A stretch of DNA of 64,000 bases from Actinomyces mediterranea (GCF_900155595.1 NZ_FTPB01000004.1:1054001-1118000), one strand, 5' to 3'. Numbered from the stretch's first letter, positions 35,397 to 43,992 are shown. Program-made: numbers and translations. Notes: a model not told the origin generated them from the sequence alone.

Positions 35397-38300
35397 AGCT
35401 CAAAGTCACGTTGAGGGGGCGCGGCCCTCAGGATATCGATCTCCTGGTGACAGCGGATGCGACGGCGACCGTCGGGGATATCGCCGCAGTCCTGGCGACT
35501 GCCGGCCCCGAGGATGCCGCCGCCGCGATCGACCCCGCGTCGGTGACGCTGCGGATCCTCGACCCCCTCGGCGGGCACGTCACCTCCGTCCTGCCGTCAA
35601 CGGCATATGTCACGGAGACCGGACTGCGCTCAGGCGCCCTCGTCGATATCGCATCCTCGGATCGGGTCGTCCCCACCGGCGGGGCGGCGGCGCAACTGCG
35701 TGTCCTCGAAGGACCCGATAAGGGGATGAAGGTGTCGCTGCCCTTCGGCGGAACCGTCGTTGGGCGTTCCGCCTCCTGCGCCGTCACCCTGTCGGACCCG
35801 AAGGTGTCGAAGACTCACGCGCGCATCACGGTCGGCTCCGGCATTGAGATTCAGGACCTCAACTCCGCCAATGGCGTGGTCCTCGCCGATCAGAGGGTGC
35901 ACAGAGCGAAGGTCGGCCCACAGGACGTCATCACTGTCGGCGATACGCAGATCCAACTCGTTCAGACGAAGATGCCGGAAGCTTCCTCCGGCGAATCCAC
36001 GGATATCGCCTTCGTGAGGCCACCGCAGGTCGTGCCCCGGGTCGGTATCAAACAGTTCAAGCTTCCCGACATCCCGGACAACCCCCAGCCTCAGCGCTTC
36101 CCCATCATCGCCATGCTCATGCCGCTCCTCATGGGCGTCATCATGTATGCGATCACGAGGCAGCTTTACACCGTCCTCTTCGTCGCCCTCAGCCCACTCA
36201 TGATGATCGGCTCCTGGTGGGACCAGAAGCGGCACATGAAGCAGATGGCGAAAATTGGCAGAGCGGATTTCCTTGAGGCCCTCGCGCTGTTGAGAGAGGA
36301 AGTACAGGCGCATCACGATGCGGATCGCGAGGCCCGCCACTCCCAGTTCCCGCCGGTCGACCAGGTCGTCGCGGGCGCGCTGCGCAGGGATGGATCCTTG
36401 TGGCTGAGACGACCGGAGAACCCCGAGTTCCTCAAGATCCGGCTCGGGATCGGGACGGATCTGTCGAAGATTGAGTTCGACGAGCCGGGCAATCGCAAGG
36501 GACTCGTCGATTGCGCGAGGGCGGCCCAAGAACTGCGGGCCGAATACGCGACGATCTCCGATGTTCCGATCATTGCGGATCTGCGCGCCGAGGGAGGGAT
36601 CGGCCTGTGCGGCAGCGAGGAATGGCTCGATCAGGTGCAGTGCGCCATCGCCGCTCAAATCGCAGCCGAGTACTCCCCGGCAGAGGTCGTGATGACATGC
36701 CTGACGTCGACTGAGCGCCTGCACGCATGGCAGTGGTTGGAATGGTTCCCCCACGTCGCCTCGCCCCACTCGCCGCTGGGACACGGCGTTCACCTGTCCG
36801 CTGACGCGCAGTCCGGGGCGGAGCTGCTCAACTCTCTTGAAGGGCTTCTTGAGTCGCGGCGCGCCACCACCAAGGAGAAAAACACGCCGTCCCGGTCCCC
36901 CAGGGAGACGGGCACTCGGATCGACTCCGACGCCTCATTCCCCAACCCGATCCCCGCAGTGATCGTCTTCGTCGACAACACGCCGATCGATCACGCCCGC
37001 CTTAATAGAATCGCCGAGCTGGGCACGGACTTCGGCATCTACTTCATTTGGAGTTCTCCGGAGTTCGCGGGGATCCCCGCCGCCTGCCGAGCCTTCGTCG
37101 CCGTGGACGATCGGACCGCGAGTGTCGGCGACGTCTCAGGATCTCGCGTCCTCTCCGGCATCGTCGTCGACAGGGTGAACCGCGACGACATGATGACCCT
37201 CGCGCGGTCCCTCGCACCGATCATCGATGCGGGAGTCCCCGTCGATGACGACTCCGACCTGCCCGGATCCATCTCCTACATCTCCTTGACCGGTACGGAA
37301 CTCGCCGACAGCCCGGATGCGGTTATCGAGCGCTGGGGCGCAGCCCATTCCCTCATTGATCGGAGTCCTGGCGCGCAGATCACGCCGGGCCCGCAGATGT
37401 CGATGGCCGCTCTCGTCGGGATGGGTGCCGGCGCGCCCCTCCACCTCGACTTGCGCGCGCAGGGCCCTCACGCCCTCGTCGGCGGTACCACCGGTGCCGG
37501 CAAGTCGGAGTTCCTCCAGGCCTGGGTCCTCGGCATGGCGCAGGCGCTGTCCCCCGACCGACTCACGTTCCTCTTCGTCGACTACAAGGGCGGTTCCGCC
37601 TTCGGCCAGTGCACGCAACTGCCGCACTTCGTCGGCCTGGTCACCGATCTGTCGCCGTTCCTCGTCAGGCGAGCACTCACCTCATTGCGAGCCGAACTGA
37701 AATTCCGCGAGGAGCTCCTCAATGCGAAGGGTGCGAAGGACCTCGTGACACTGGAGAAGTCAGGGGACCCGGATTGCCCGCCATCACTGGTCATCGTCGT
37801 CGATGAGTTCGCAGCCCTCGTCACGGAGGTGCCCGAGTTCGTTGACGGCGTCGTCGACGTCGCCCAACGAGGGCGCTCCCTCGGACTCCACCTCATTCTT
37901 GCGACGCAGCGCCCCGCGGGCGTCATCAAGGACAATCTGCGGGCGAATACGAATCTTCGCGTTGCATTGCGCATGGCGGATACGGATGACTCGCGCGACG
38001 TCCTCGGAGATCCGATGGCAGCGCACTTCCCCCAGGGTTCGCCGGGCCGCGCTGCCGCGAAGACCGGCCCCGGCCGTATCACGGTTTTTCAAAGCGCCTA
38101 CCCGGGTGCGAAGACTGTTGAGGAGATCAAGACCGTTTCCGTTGATGTCGAGCAACTCGGATTCGGCGTGCCGAAGAGCTGGCAGACGCCTGAACTGCCC
38201 AAGCCCGACGACTCCGTTGAAACGGACATCAAGCGGGTCGTCACCACCTTGAAGTCTGCGGCCGTTACCGCCGGGATTCCCGAGCCGCGCAAACCGTGGC

Positions 38301-39835
38301 TTCCCGACCTCGCCCAGACCTACGACATCTCGAAGCTCTACCAGCGCAGAGACTCCGAGCTGGTTCTCGGTGTCGCCGATGTACCGACGAAGCAGGCACA
38401 GGTCCCCGAGTACTTCCTTCCCGATAAGGAGGGCAATATCGCCTACTATGGCGCCTCCGGCTCCGGCAAGACGCAGGCGCTGAGGTCATTGGCCGTCGCT
38501 GCTGCAATCACGCCGAGGTCCGGACCGGTCGAAGTCTACGGACTCGACTTCGCCGGCGGCGGTCTCGACATGCTCAAAGTGATGACCCATGTCGGCGATA
38601 TTGTGCCAGGAGATGATGAAGAGCGGGTCGTCCGACTCATCTCCTTCATCGGTTCGATCGTTGATGAGCGATCCACCCGCTACTCGGCGGTGCGCTCCTC
38701 GGATATCACCGGATATCGCAGGATCGCGCAGCGCCCCGACGAAGCGAGGATCCTGTTGCTCGTCGACGGCATCGGCACCTTCAGCGAGGAGTACCAGTCC
38801 TCATCGGCGAAGTTGAGGATCTGGACGCAATTCCAGCAGATCCTCCTCGATGGGCGCGCCGTCGGAGTCCACGTCGCCGTTACCGCCGACCGGCCCCAGG
38901 CGATCTCCACGTCATTGGCCTCCAACTTCCAGCGCAAGATCATCCTGCGTCAAACGGATGACGACTCCTACCTGCACTTCGGGCTCCCCAAGGATGTTCT
39001 CAGTCCGACGAGCCTGCCTGGAAGGGCGATGCAGGTCGGAAGCGAGAACCTCATGCAACTCGCAATTCTCGGGAACAATATCAACGCCCTCGCTCAGGCG
39101 CGTGAGATGGAGGAACTGGCGAAGAGCGCGGTACTGCGGGACCGTATCCGGCCCCAGGGCATCGGATCCCTCCCGACGTTCATTTCGGCGGACTCGATTG
39201 TTCCGAACGTCAATGGTCAACCGGTGATCGGCATGGACTCCGAAGGGCTGTCGCCCCTGGCATTCCGCCCGATCGGTACTTTCAGCGTCGGCGGCTCGCC
39301 CCAGTCCGGACGATCGAACGCGCTGGCGTGGCTGCTTCACAGCCTGCACGCGACCTATCCGAGAGCGCGTTTCCTCCACGCCTCGACCGGGCGCTCGGCC
39401 CTCGCCTCGTCGTCCGTGTGGAGCGCGAAGGCTCAGGGCGAGGATCGGGTCGCCGACATGTTGATGGAGGCGAAGTCTTTATTCGCGGCGGAGGCGCCTC
39501 ACAGTGGCCCAGGGGCGGTTCTCTTCATTGAGAATCTCGGCGACTTCACCTATTCGAGTGCCGACCAGCCCATTCAGGATGTCATTACGCTGGCGAAGCA
39601 GAACGGCCACCTCGTTATCGCCGAAGCCGATCTGCCCGGGTGGGCGCGTTCAGGAAGCTTGGGTCAGGCGATGCGCGGCGGGCGCGCGGGGCTGGTCCTG
39701 TGCCCATCGCTCGGTGATGGTGAGGGCGTCGTCGGAACGACGGTTCCCGGACTGCCGGGACGGGAGATGCTGCCCGGACGCGGCTACTTCACACAGTCCG
39801 GACACGTGTGGAAAATCCAGGTGCCCAAGATCTAA
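35393..39835 (+). CDS. FHA-FtsK/SpoIIIE ATPase, type VII secretion motor (EssC/EccC-like)
   Basis: 1,480 residues from GTG at 35393. A ubiquitin-like start (about 1-90) is followed by an FHA domain (about 100-195: VVGRSASCAV, VSKTHARITV, DLNSANGVV). Two transmembrane segments (about 235-275) precede three FtsK-like ATPase modules. Module 1 has GGTTGAGKSEF (about 697) and VIVVDEFAALV. Module 2 has GASGSGKTQAL (about 1018) with LLLVDGIGTF. Module 3 has a degenerate GGSPQSGRSNA (about 1299). N-terminal FHA plus tandem ATPases is the EssC layout of Firmicutes; mycobacterial EccC lacks the FHA domain. It should drive export of WXG100 substrates encoded directly downstream. Confidence 0.93.
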   Translation: MKLKVTLRGRGPQDIDLLVTADATATVGDIAAVLATAGPEDAAAAIDPASVTLRILDPLGGHVTSVLPSTAYVTETGLRSGALVDIASSDRVVPTGGAAAQLRVLEGPDKGMKVSLPFGGTVVGRSASCAVTLSDPKVSKTHARITVGSGIEIQDLNSANGVVLADQRVHRAKVGPQDVITVGDTQIQLVQTKMPEASSGESTDIAFVRPPQVVPRVGIKQFKLPDIPDNPQPQRFPIIAMLMPLLMGVIMYAITRQLYTVLFVALSPLMMIGSWWDQKRHMKQMAKIGRADFLEALALLREEVQAHHDADREARHSQFPPVDQVVAGALRRDGSLWLRRPENPEFLKIRLGIGTDLSKIEFDEPGNRKGLVDCARAAQELRAEYATISDVPIIADLRAEGGIGLCGSEEWLDQVQCAIAAQIAAEYSPAEVVMTCLTSTERLHAWQWLEWFPHVASPHSPLGHGVHLSADAQSGAELLNSLEGLLESRRATTKEKNTPSRSPRETGTRIDSDASFPNPIPAVIVFVDNTPIDHARLNRIAELGTDFGIYFIWSSPEFAGIPAACRAFVAVDDRTASVGDVSGSRVLSGIVVDRVNRDDMMTLARSLAPIIDAGVPVDDDSDLPGSISYISLTGTELADSPDAVIERWGAAHSLIDRSPGAQITPGPQMSMAALVGMGAGAPLHLDLRAQGPHALVGGTTGAGKSEFLQAWVLGMAQALSPDRLTFLFVDYKGGSAFGQCTQLPHFVGLVTDLSPFLVRRALTSLRAELKFREELLNAKGAKDLVTLEKSGDPDCPPSLVIVVDEFAALVTEVPEFVDGVVDVAQRGRSLGLHLILATQRPAGVIKDNLRANTNLRVALRMADTDDSRDVLGDPMAAHFPQGSPGRAAAKTGPGRITVFQSAYPGAKTVEEIKTVSVDVEQLGFGVPKSWQTPELPKPDDSVETDIKRVVTTLKSAAVTAGIPEPRKPWLPDLAQTYDISKLYQRRDSELVLGVADVPTKQAQVPEYFLPDKEGNIAYYGASGSGKTQALRSLAVAAAITPRSGPVEVYGLDFAGGGLDMLKVMTHVGDIVPGDDEERVVRLISFIGSIVDERSTRYSAVRSSDITGYRRIAQRPDEARILLLVDGIGTFSEEYQSSSAKLRIWTQFQQILLDGRAVGVHVAVTADRPQAISTSLASNFQRKIILRQTDDDSYLHFGLPKDVLSPTSLPGRAMQVGSENLMQLAILGNNINALAQAREMEELAKSAVLRDRIRPQGIGSLPTFISADSIVPNVNGQPVIGMDSEGLSPLAFRPIGTFSVGGSPQSGRSNALAWLLHSLHATYPRARFLHASTGRSALASSSVWSAKAQGEDRVADMLMEAKSLFAAEAPHSGPGAVLFIENLGDFTYSSADQPIQDVITLAKQNGHLVIAEADLPGWARSGSLGQAMRGGRAGLVLCPSLGDGEGVVGTTVPGLPGREMLPGRGYFTQSGHVWKIQVPKI

Positions 39836-39861
39836 AATTCAGTTGATCTGCACCGATGCGC

Positions 39862-39879
39862 ATGGGGAGTGGTCCCCAT
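39862..39879 (+). terminator. Small hairpin after the secretion ATPase gene
   Basis: ATGGGGA at 39862-39868 pairs with TCCCCAT at 39873-39879 across a GTGG loop, 26 bp after the ATPase stop. There is no T-tract. It may be a weak terminator or processing site separating the long gene set from the WXG100 gene. The rest of the 138-bp gap ends in the strong ribosome site AAGGAGAAGAATC. Confidence 0.4.
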
Positions 39880-39973
39880 TGTGTGGGTGGGTGGTGATTG
39901 GCAGACTTGGTGTCAAGAGAAAGACTCAGCTTTCACCGTGGTGGTGGGAGCAGGATCATGAAGGAGAAGAATC

Positions 39974-40243
39974 ATGGCTTTCCTCGGTATGGATGTCGAG
40001 CAGGTACGTCAGCTGGCGCGTCAGATGGATGCGAAGGCTCAGACGATTGATGAGATCGTTTCGACTCTGTCGTCGCAGCTTCAGAGCACGGATTGGAAGG
40101 GTTCTGATGCTGATCAGTTCCGCAACCAGTGGAATTCGGATCTGACGACGAAGCTTCGTCAGGTGTCGCAGGCTCTGAAGGAGGCGAGCCAGACGGCGAC
40201 TCGCAACGCTCAGGCGCAGGACTCCACGTCAGCGTCTCTGTGA
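39974..40243 (+). CDS. WXG100 family type VII secretion substrate (EsxA-like)
   Basis: 89 residues, ATG at 39974 with GAAGGAG upstream. Two helices flank the W-x-G turn in TDWKGSDADQFRNQW near residue 41, and the length is typical of EsxA/WXG100 proteins, which form helical-hairpin dimers. No signal peptide. It immediately follows the FHA-FtsK ATPase, its presumed export motor. The C-terminus (QAQDSTSASL) is flexible. It shares GMDV and W-x-G-x-DAD-x-FR-x-QW with the N-terminus of the downstream lipase protein, implying a common targeting fold. Confidence 0.95.
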   Translation: MAFLGMDVEQVRQLARQMDAKAQTIDEIVSTLSSQLQSTDWKGSDADQFRNQWNSDLTTKLRQVSQALKEASQTATRNAQAQDSTSASL

Positions 40244-40259
40244 TTCGACTGCGAATCGC

Positions 40260-40296
40260 GGGTGCCCCCGGGCATGCTGCATGTCCGGGGGCACCC
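40260..40296 (+). terminator. Perfect 12-bp hairpin downstream of the WXG100 gene
   Basis: GGGTGCCCCCGG (40260-40271) pairs exactly with CCGGGGGCACCC (40285-40296) around a 13-base loop that is itself partly palindromic (GCATGC). It lies 17 bp after the WXG100 stop and has no T-tract. Likely an actinobacterial terminator or an attenuator that allows more WXG100 than downstream product. Confidence 0.7.
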
Positions 40297-40312
40297 GTGC
40301 ACAGGCAGACTC

Positions 40313-40345
40313 AAGCGGGGACGATGCACGGCATCGTCCCCGCTT
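40313..40345 (+). terminator. Second perfect hairpin (15-bp stem) in the same gap
   Basis: AAGCGGGGACGATGC (40313-40327) pairs with GCATCGTCCCCGCTT (40331-40345) across a 3-base loop. It stands 17 bp after the first hairpin and 26 bp before the next start codon. Tandem strong hairpins imply tight transcription control or mRNA protection here. Confidence 0.7.
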
Positions 40346-40370
40346 CGCATACGAAACGGAGAGATGACGC

Positions 40371-41177
40371 ATGACTGATTCGACACCATTACGCGGATGG
40401 ATGGCGTCTGCGCAGGCATGGAACCTCGCCGTCGCCCTCGTGCAGGGAACGGCGGGTGAATCCGATGGCGGATCTGCCGAGGCGCGGGCGGAACTCGAAC
40501 GCGCGGGAATCACATCGGATGGCGTACTCGACTCCATGTGGGGTGCGGTGATTCGTCAAACGATCACGGCGAACGCCACATTCAGGGTCGTGTCGGTCTT
40601 CAATGGTCTCGCCTACCTCTGCGACGTGTCAGTCGGCCAGGATGTCGCGACGAGCCTGACGCGCCGCCTCGCCGTCGAACCCGATGGATCGGGGGAGTTC
40701 GTTGCAATGGGCGCGGATCCCCAGATCGAATTCGTCGTCGCCTCTGCGAGTCATGTATGGCCGTTGATCCGGCGGGTCCTGCCCCCGATTGACGAGGTCC
40801 GCGCAGAACCACAACAGACTCCGGCTGCTCGCCGAGTCGAGCACGTCATCGATGAACAGCTGATCGCCCTCGCCCGGCAATCCCTCGACAGTGCCGCCAT
40901 CGATCCGAAGATTCGAGACGCGTTCCGGGCGCGCGCCACCATCATGATCCAGCACACGATCTTCTCCGGGAACCACTCCCAGCCCGACATTGGAATCGGG
41001 ATGAGGGCGTGGCTCGTCGGAGATGAGGGGCTCTACTCGATCGAGCGTCACGATGGCACGGTCGGGGTCTACGAGGTCGCCCCCGGTGATGTCGGCTTCG
41101 GCGTCGTGTGGTATGCACTGGGCGCACGCGATCGGACGGTAGCAGCTGGCGGTGAGGACGAAGGAGCACAGTCGTGA
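40371..41177 (+). CDS. Unrecognised protein of the type VII locus (possible chaperone)
   Basis: 268 residues, ATG at 40371 with GGAGAG upstream. I do not recognise a named family. No signal peptide or membrane segment is visible. The sequence alternates helical stretches (PLRGWMASAQAWNLAVALVQ) with beta-rich parts (FNGLAYLCDVSVGQDV and, near the end, GLYSIERHDGTVGVYEVAPG). It sits between WXG100 and the WXG100-lipase gene, and its stop overlaps the latter (GTGA). Size and place would suit an EspG-like substrate chaperone, but this is inference from position only. Confidence 0.7.
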   Translation: MTDSTPLRGWMASAQAWNLAVALVQGTAGESDGGSAEARAELERAGITSDGVLDSMWGAVIRQTITANATFRVVSVFNGLAYLCDVSVGQDVATSLTRRLAVEPDGSGEFVAMGADPQIEFVVASASHVWPLIRRVLPPIDEVRAEPQQTPAARRVEHVIDEQLIALARQSLDSAAIDPKIRDAFRARATIMIQHTIFSGNHSQPDIGIGMRAWLVGDEGLYSIERHDGTVGVYEVAPGDVGFGVVWYALGARDRTVAAGGEDEGAQS

Positions 41178-42733
41178 CTCGGCTCGGAATGGATGTCGAT
41201 GCTGCGCGCACACTCGCGCACATGATCGACCGGAAGGCGGATGAGCTCGATGCCGTACGGCGCGAGATCGCACAACTGCTGCGCAACTCGAATTGGCAGG
41301 GCAATGATGCCGACGCTTTCAGGCAGCAGTGGAATGCGCAGCACCAGCGTCAGTTGATGACCAGTGCTGAGACGATTCGTCAGGCTGGCAAGACTCTGAG
41401 ACTCAATATTGAGGCGCAGGAGCGGACTTCGCGAGAGGGCGGAGACTTTTCTGCGGGAACGCTCAATGCGAACCGATCGGGTCCTTCCTCGAATGGATCG
41501 GGCGATCGCGGACTTCCCGGTCCCCTCGACGATTGGCTGATGAGCGGCTTTGACAAGGCAAAAGATGGCTTGTCATGGGTTGGCGACCGCGTTCACGACG
41601 GCGTCGATTGGGTGAATGATCGCATCGGTGATGGAATCGCGTGGACGAGGGATCGAATCGAGGATGGGAAGGCCCTCGTCTCCACCGTTGTCGACGGTGT
41701 AGTATCGCGGGCATCAGCGTTCTGGAAAGGACTGCTGAGGACCGGTGACGCCGTCGGCGGCTTCTTATCCCAGTTCGGACGAATCTTCACCGAAGGGCGG
41801 ATTCCCCAGCCAGCAGAACTCCTGGCCTCCGCGTTGATCGTCGGAGGCAACGTCGGGGGGCTGGTGTGGAACACCGTTACCGGAACGGACCACCACTTTT
41901 TCGACGATGGGCGACCGACGGTGGGCGAACCCACCGCAACACATGGTCGTGCCCCCTCTGATTTGCGAGAGATCGTCGGAATCGGTCACGACAGTTACGG
42001 AACGGGTGGTGTCACCGTCACTGCCGTCACCGATGACAATGGAACAACCCGATTCATCGTCGCAGTTCCGGGAACAGAGGCCGAGTTGACGTCTTTGAGC
42101 GACGGATGGGGCGGCAATCCCAATGGTCGGGACTGGGCGGCCAATCTCTATGCCGTCGCCAATGGGACGAGCACGGCGACGAAGTCCTCTATGGAGGCAG
42201 TCGACCGGGCCATCGAATACTACCGCCAGCAGCACCCCGACGCCGTCATCCCTGATCGCCCGGAGATCCTCCTGACGGGACACTCGCAGGGGGGCATCCT
42301 CACGGCGAATATGTCGGCCAACGAGGATTTCGCGCAGCGCTACAACATCCAGGGAATGATCACCAACGGCTCGCCGATCGACTGTGCGGAAATCCCCTCC
42401 GATGTCCCCGTCCTTGCACTCCAGCACGGGAGCGAATACCCCATGAGAATCTCCGACGTCGGCGACATCATTCCGCGATTGGACTTGGGCGGCTGGCCCG
42501 GAAGCCCCGACAATGTCACGCACGGATATCTCCCGTCCCCATCCCAGGGCATCAATCCGTGGGAGACCCATCCGCAGAAGGCGTACTACGATTCGCTGGC
42601 TCCGGGTACTGCGGGGAGTCAGTATCTGGCAGACTGGCAGAACCAGAACCCCGCAGTATCGAACTACACGACCAACGATCCGAACAGGTACGAACACATC
42701 ACCGTTCCGATCGGTCGTTCCGTCGATGACTGA
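41174..42733 (+). CDS. WXG100-lipase fusion, probable type VII secreted effector
   Basis: 519 residues from GTG at 41174. The N-terminal ~95 residues are WXG100-like (SNWQGNDADAFRQQW), closely resembling the standalone WXG100 protein. A linker with repeated amphipathic segments (WVGDRVHDGVDWVNDRIGDG) follows. The C-terminal half is an alpha/beta hydrolase with the nucleophile elbow LLTGHSQGG; Asp in SDVGDIIPRLD and a downstream His (HGYL or YEHITVP) are triad candidates. This is an effector architecture: targeting helices plus a lipase. S. aureus TslA is a known type VII lipase toxin with the reverse domain order. The next gene encodes a candidate immunity lipoprotein. Confidence 0.88.
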   Translation: MTRLGMDVDAARTLAHMIDRKADELDAVRREIAQLLRNSNWQGNDADAFRQQWNAQHQRQLMTSAETIRQAGKTLRLNIEAQERTSREGGDFSAGTLNANRSGPSSNGSGDRGLPGPLDDWLMSGFDKAKDGLSWVGDRVHDGVDWVNDRIGDGIAWTRDRIEDGKALVSTVVDGVVSRASAFWKGLLRTGDAVGGFLSQFGRIFTEGRIPQPAELLASALIVGGNVGGLVWNTVTGTDHHFFDDGRPTVGEPTATHGRAPSDLREIVGIGHDSYGTGGVTVTAVTDDNGTTRFIVAVPGTEAELTSLSDGWGGNPNGRDWAANLYAVANGTSTATKSSMEAVDRAIEYYRQQHPDAVIPDRPEILLTGHSQGGILTANMSANEDFAQRYNIQGMITNGSPIDCAEIPSDVPVLALQHGSEYPMRISDVGDIIPRLDLGGWPGSPDNVTHGYLPSPSQGINPWETHPQKAYYDSLAPGTAGSQYLADWQNQNPAVSNYTTNDPNRYEHITVPIGRSVDD

Positions 42734-42754
42734 GTCACTGGAGGAGAGGCGCCA

Positions 42755-43195
42755 ATGGCCAGACTGATTCGTTCACTTCTCACCGTGTCGATGGCGGCCG
42801 TTCTCGCCCTCGGCACCGTCGCATGTCGGGCCTCTTCATCGTCAACACCGGTCGATGGCGACGAGATCTCGAGGGTCGAGTCGTTGCTCGCCGACCAGGC
42901 CGCGCGGATTACCGGAGTTGCGCAGGCTGATGTCACCTATGGTGCGCTGGGCCCGACTCAGCAGCTGACCATCAAGGGCTTCCTGACGGCGTCATCGTCG
43001 GATCGAAACGATGTGGAGCGCATCTTGGAGGAGTTCTTGACAGTCGTGTCGCGTGAGGTTCCCCGAGTCGATGAATCGAGTGTTTCCGTCTTCGTCAATG
43101 CCGCTGACGGATCCTTCCAGGTCAATGCGATGGATCTCGGATTCAGTGGGAGCTCGCCGTCGTTTGCGGAGATCATCGACCGCTACGGCCACTGA
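42755..43195 (+). CDS. Small lipoprotein, candidate immunity protein for the lipase effector
   Basis: 146 residues, ATG at 42755 with GGAGGAG upstream, 21 bp after the lipase gene. The signal peptide SLLTVSMAAVLALGTVAC ends in a lipobox-like TVAC, followed by a Ser/Thr-rich linker. A ~110-residue mixed alpha/beta domain follows, without a family I can name (SRVESLLADQAARITGVAQA). Export and anchoring on the outer membrane face would place it where a secreted lipase acts. Immunity lipoproteins are reported for the TslA lipase toxin. Function is inferred from position, size and lipobox. Confidence 0.75.
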   Translation: MARLIRSLLTVSMAAVLALGTVACRASSSSTPVDGDEISRVESLLADQAARITGVAQADVTYGALGPTQQLTIKGFLTASSSDRNDVERILEEFLTVVSREVPRVDESSVSVFVNAADGSFQVNAMDLGFSGSSPSFAEIIDRYGH

Positions 43196-43258
43196 ATCAC
43201 AGCGACCCTCCACTACACTGGATGGCCATAGATTCGTCATCGGGGCAGGGGGACGGGC

Positions 43259-43972
43259 ATGAGCGACGCAGCACATATCTTCACCAGTGACCATCTGGGG
43301 TTCGGTGCAGCCGCCTTGGCAATGACGATGGTCGTGTGCTTCCTCATCGGCCTCGAGCGTCACTACCACCTCAAAGACGCGGGTGTGAAGACGCATGTTC
43401 TGGTCGGAATGGGCTCCTGCCTGTTCACCCTCGTGTCCATGTACGGGTTCTCGGTGCCCGGCTCCCCGGCGGTCGCCGTCGACCCGTCGCGCCTCGCTGC
43501 TCAAATCGTGTCCGGTATCGGCTTTCTCGGTGCCGGTGTCATCTTCGTCAACAATGACACCGTGAAGGGGCTGACGACTGCAGCGACGGTGTGGGTGTCG
43601 GCTGCGATCGGCGTTGCCTGCGGGGCGGGCATGGCGGCGCTCGCGGTGGCGACCCTGCTCTTGCACTTCATTCTCATTTTCGCGATCGGTCCTCTTGTGG
43701 CCAAACTCCCCTCGAGTCATCGCAACGATCGCACCGTCATCGAATACGAGTCGGATCGCGGCATCATGAGGAAGATCCTCGTTGCCGCTTCGATGCTCGG
43801 CTATACGGCGACCGTGAATTCCACGGAGTCGATTCAAACGGAGAACGGCAAGGGCATGAGGGTCGTCATGCGATTCGAGGGACCCTACCCGCAGGATGCG
43901 CTGCTCCACGAGCTGTCCAAACTCGACGGTGTTACTGCCGTCGACCGCGTCGAGCGGAACGTCCTCGACTGA
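43259..43972 (+). CDS. MgtC/SapB family membrane protein
   Basis: 237 residues, ATG at 43259 with GGGGGA upstream. Four or five membrane segments fill residues 10-150, with family motifs CFLIGLERHYHLKDAGVKTH, VLVGMGSCLF, GIGFLGAGVI and VKGLTTAATVWVSAAIGVAC. A soluble ACT-like C-terminal domain (about 160-237) follows. MgtC proteins are linked to growth in low Mg2+, acid tolerance and survival in macrophages; most small homologues are uncharacterised. Probably not part of the secretion locus. Confidence 0.92.
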   Translation: MSDAAHIFTSDHLGFGAAALAMTMVVCFLIGLERHYHLKDAGVKTHVLVGMGSCLFTLVSMYGFSVPGSPAVAVDPSRLAAQIVSGIGFLGAGVIFVNNDTVKGLTTAATVWVSAAIGVACGAGMAALAVATLLLHFILIFAIGPLVAKLPSSHRNDRTVIEYESDRGIMRKILVAASMLGYTATVNSTESIQTENGKGMRVVMRFEGPYPQDALLHELSKLDGVTAVDRVERNVLD

Positions 43973-43992
43973 TCGCGACAGGGGAGGAACAG

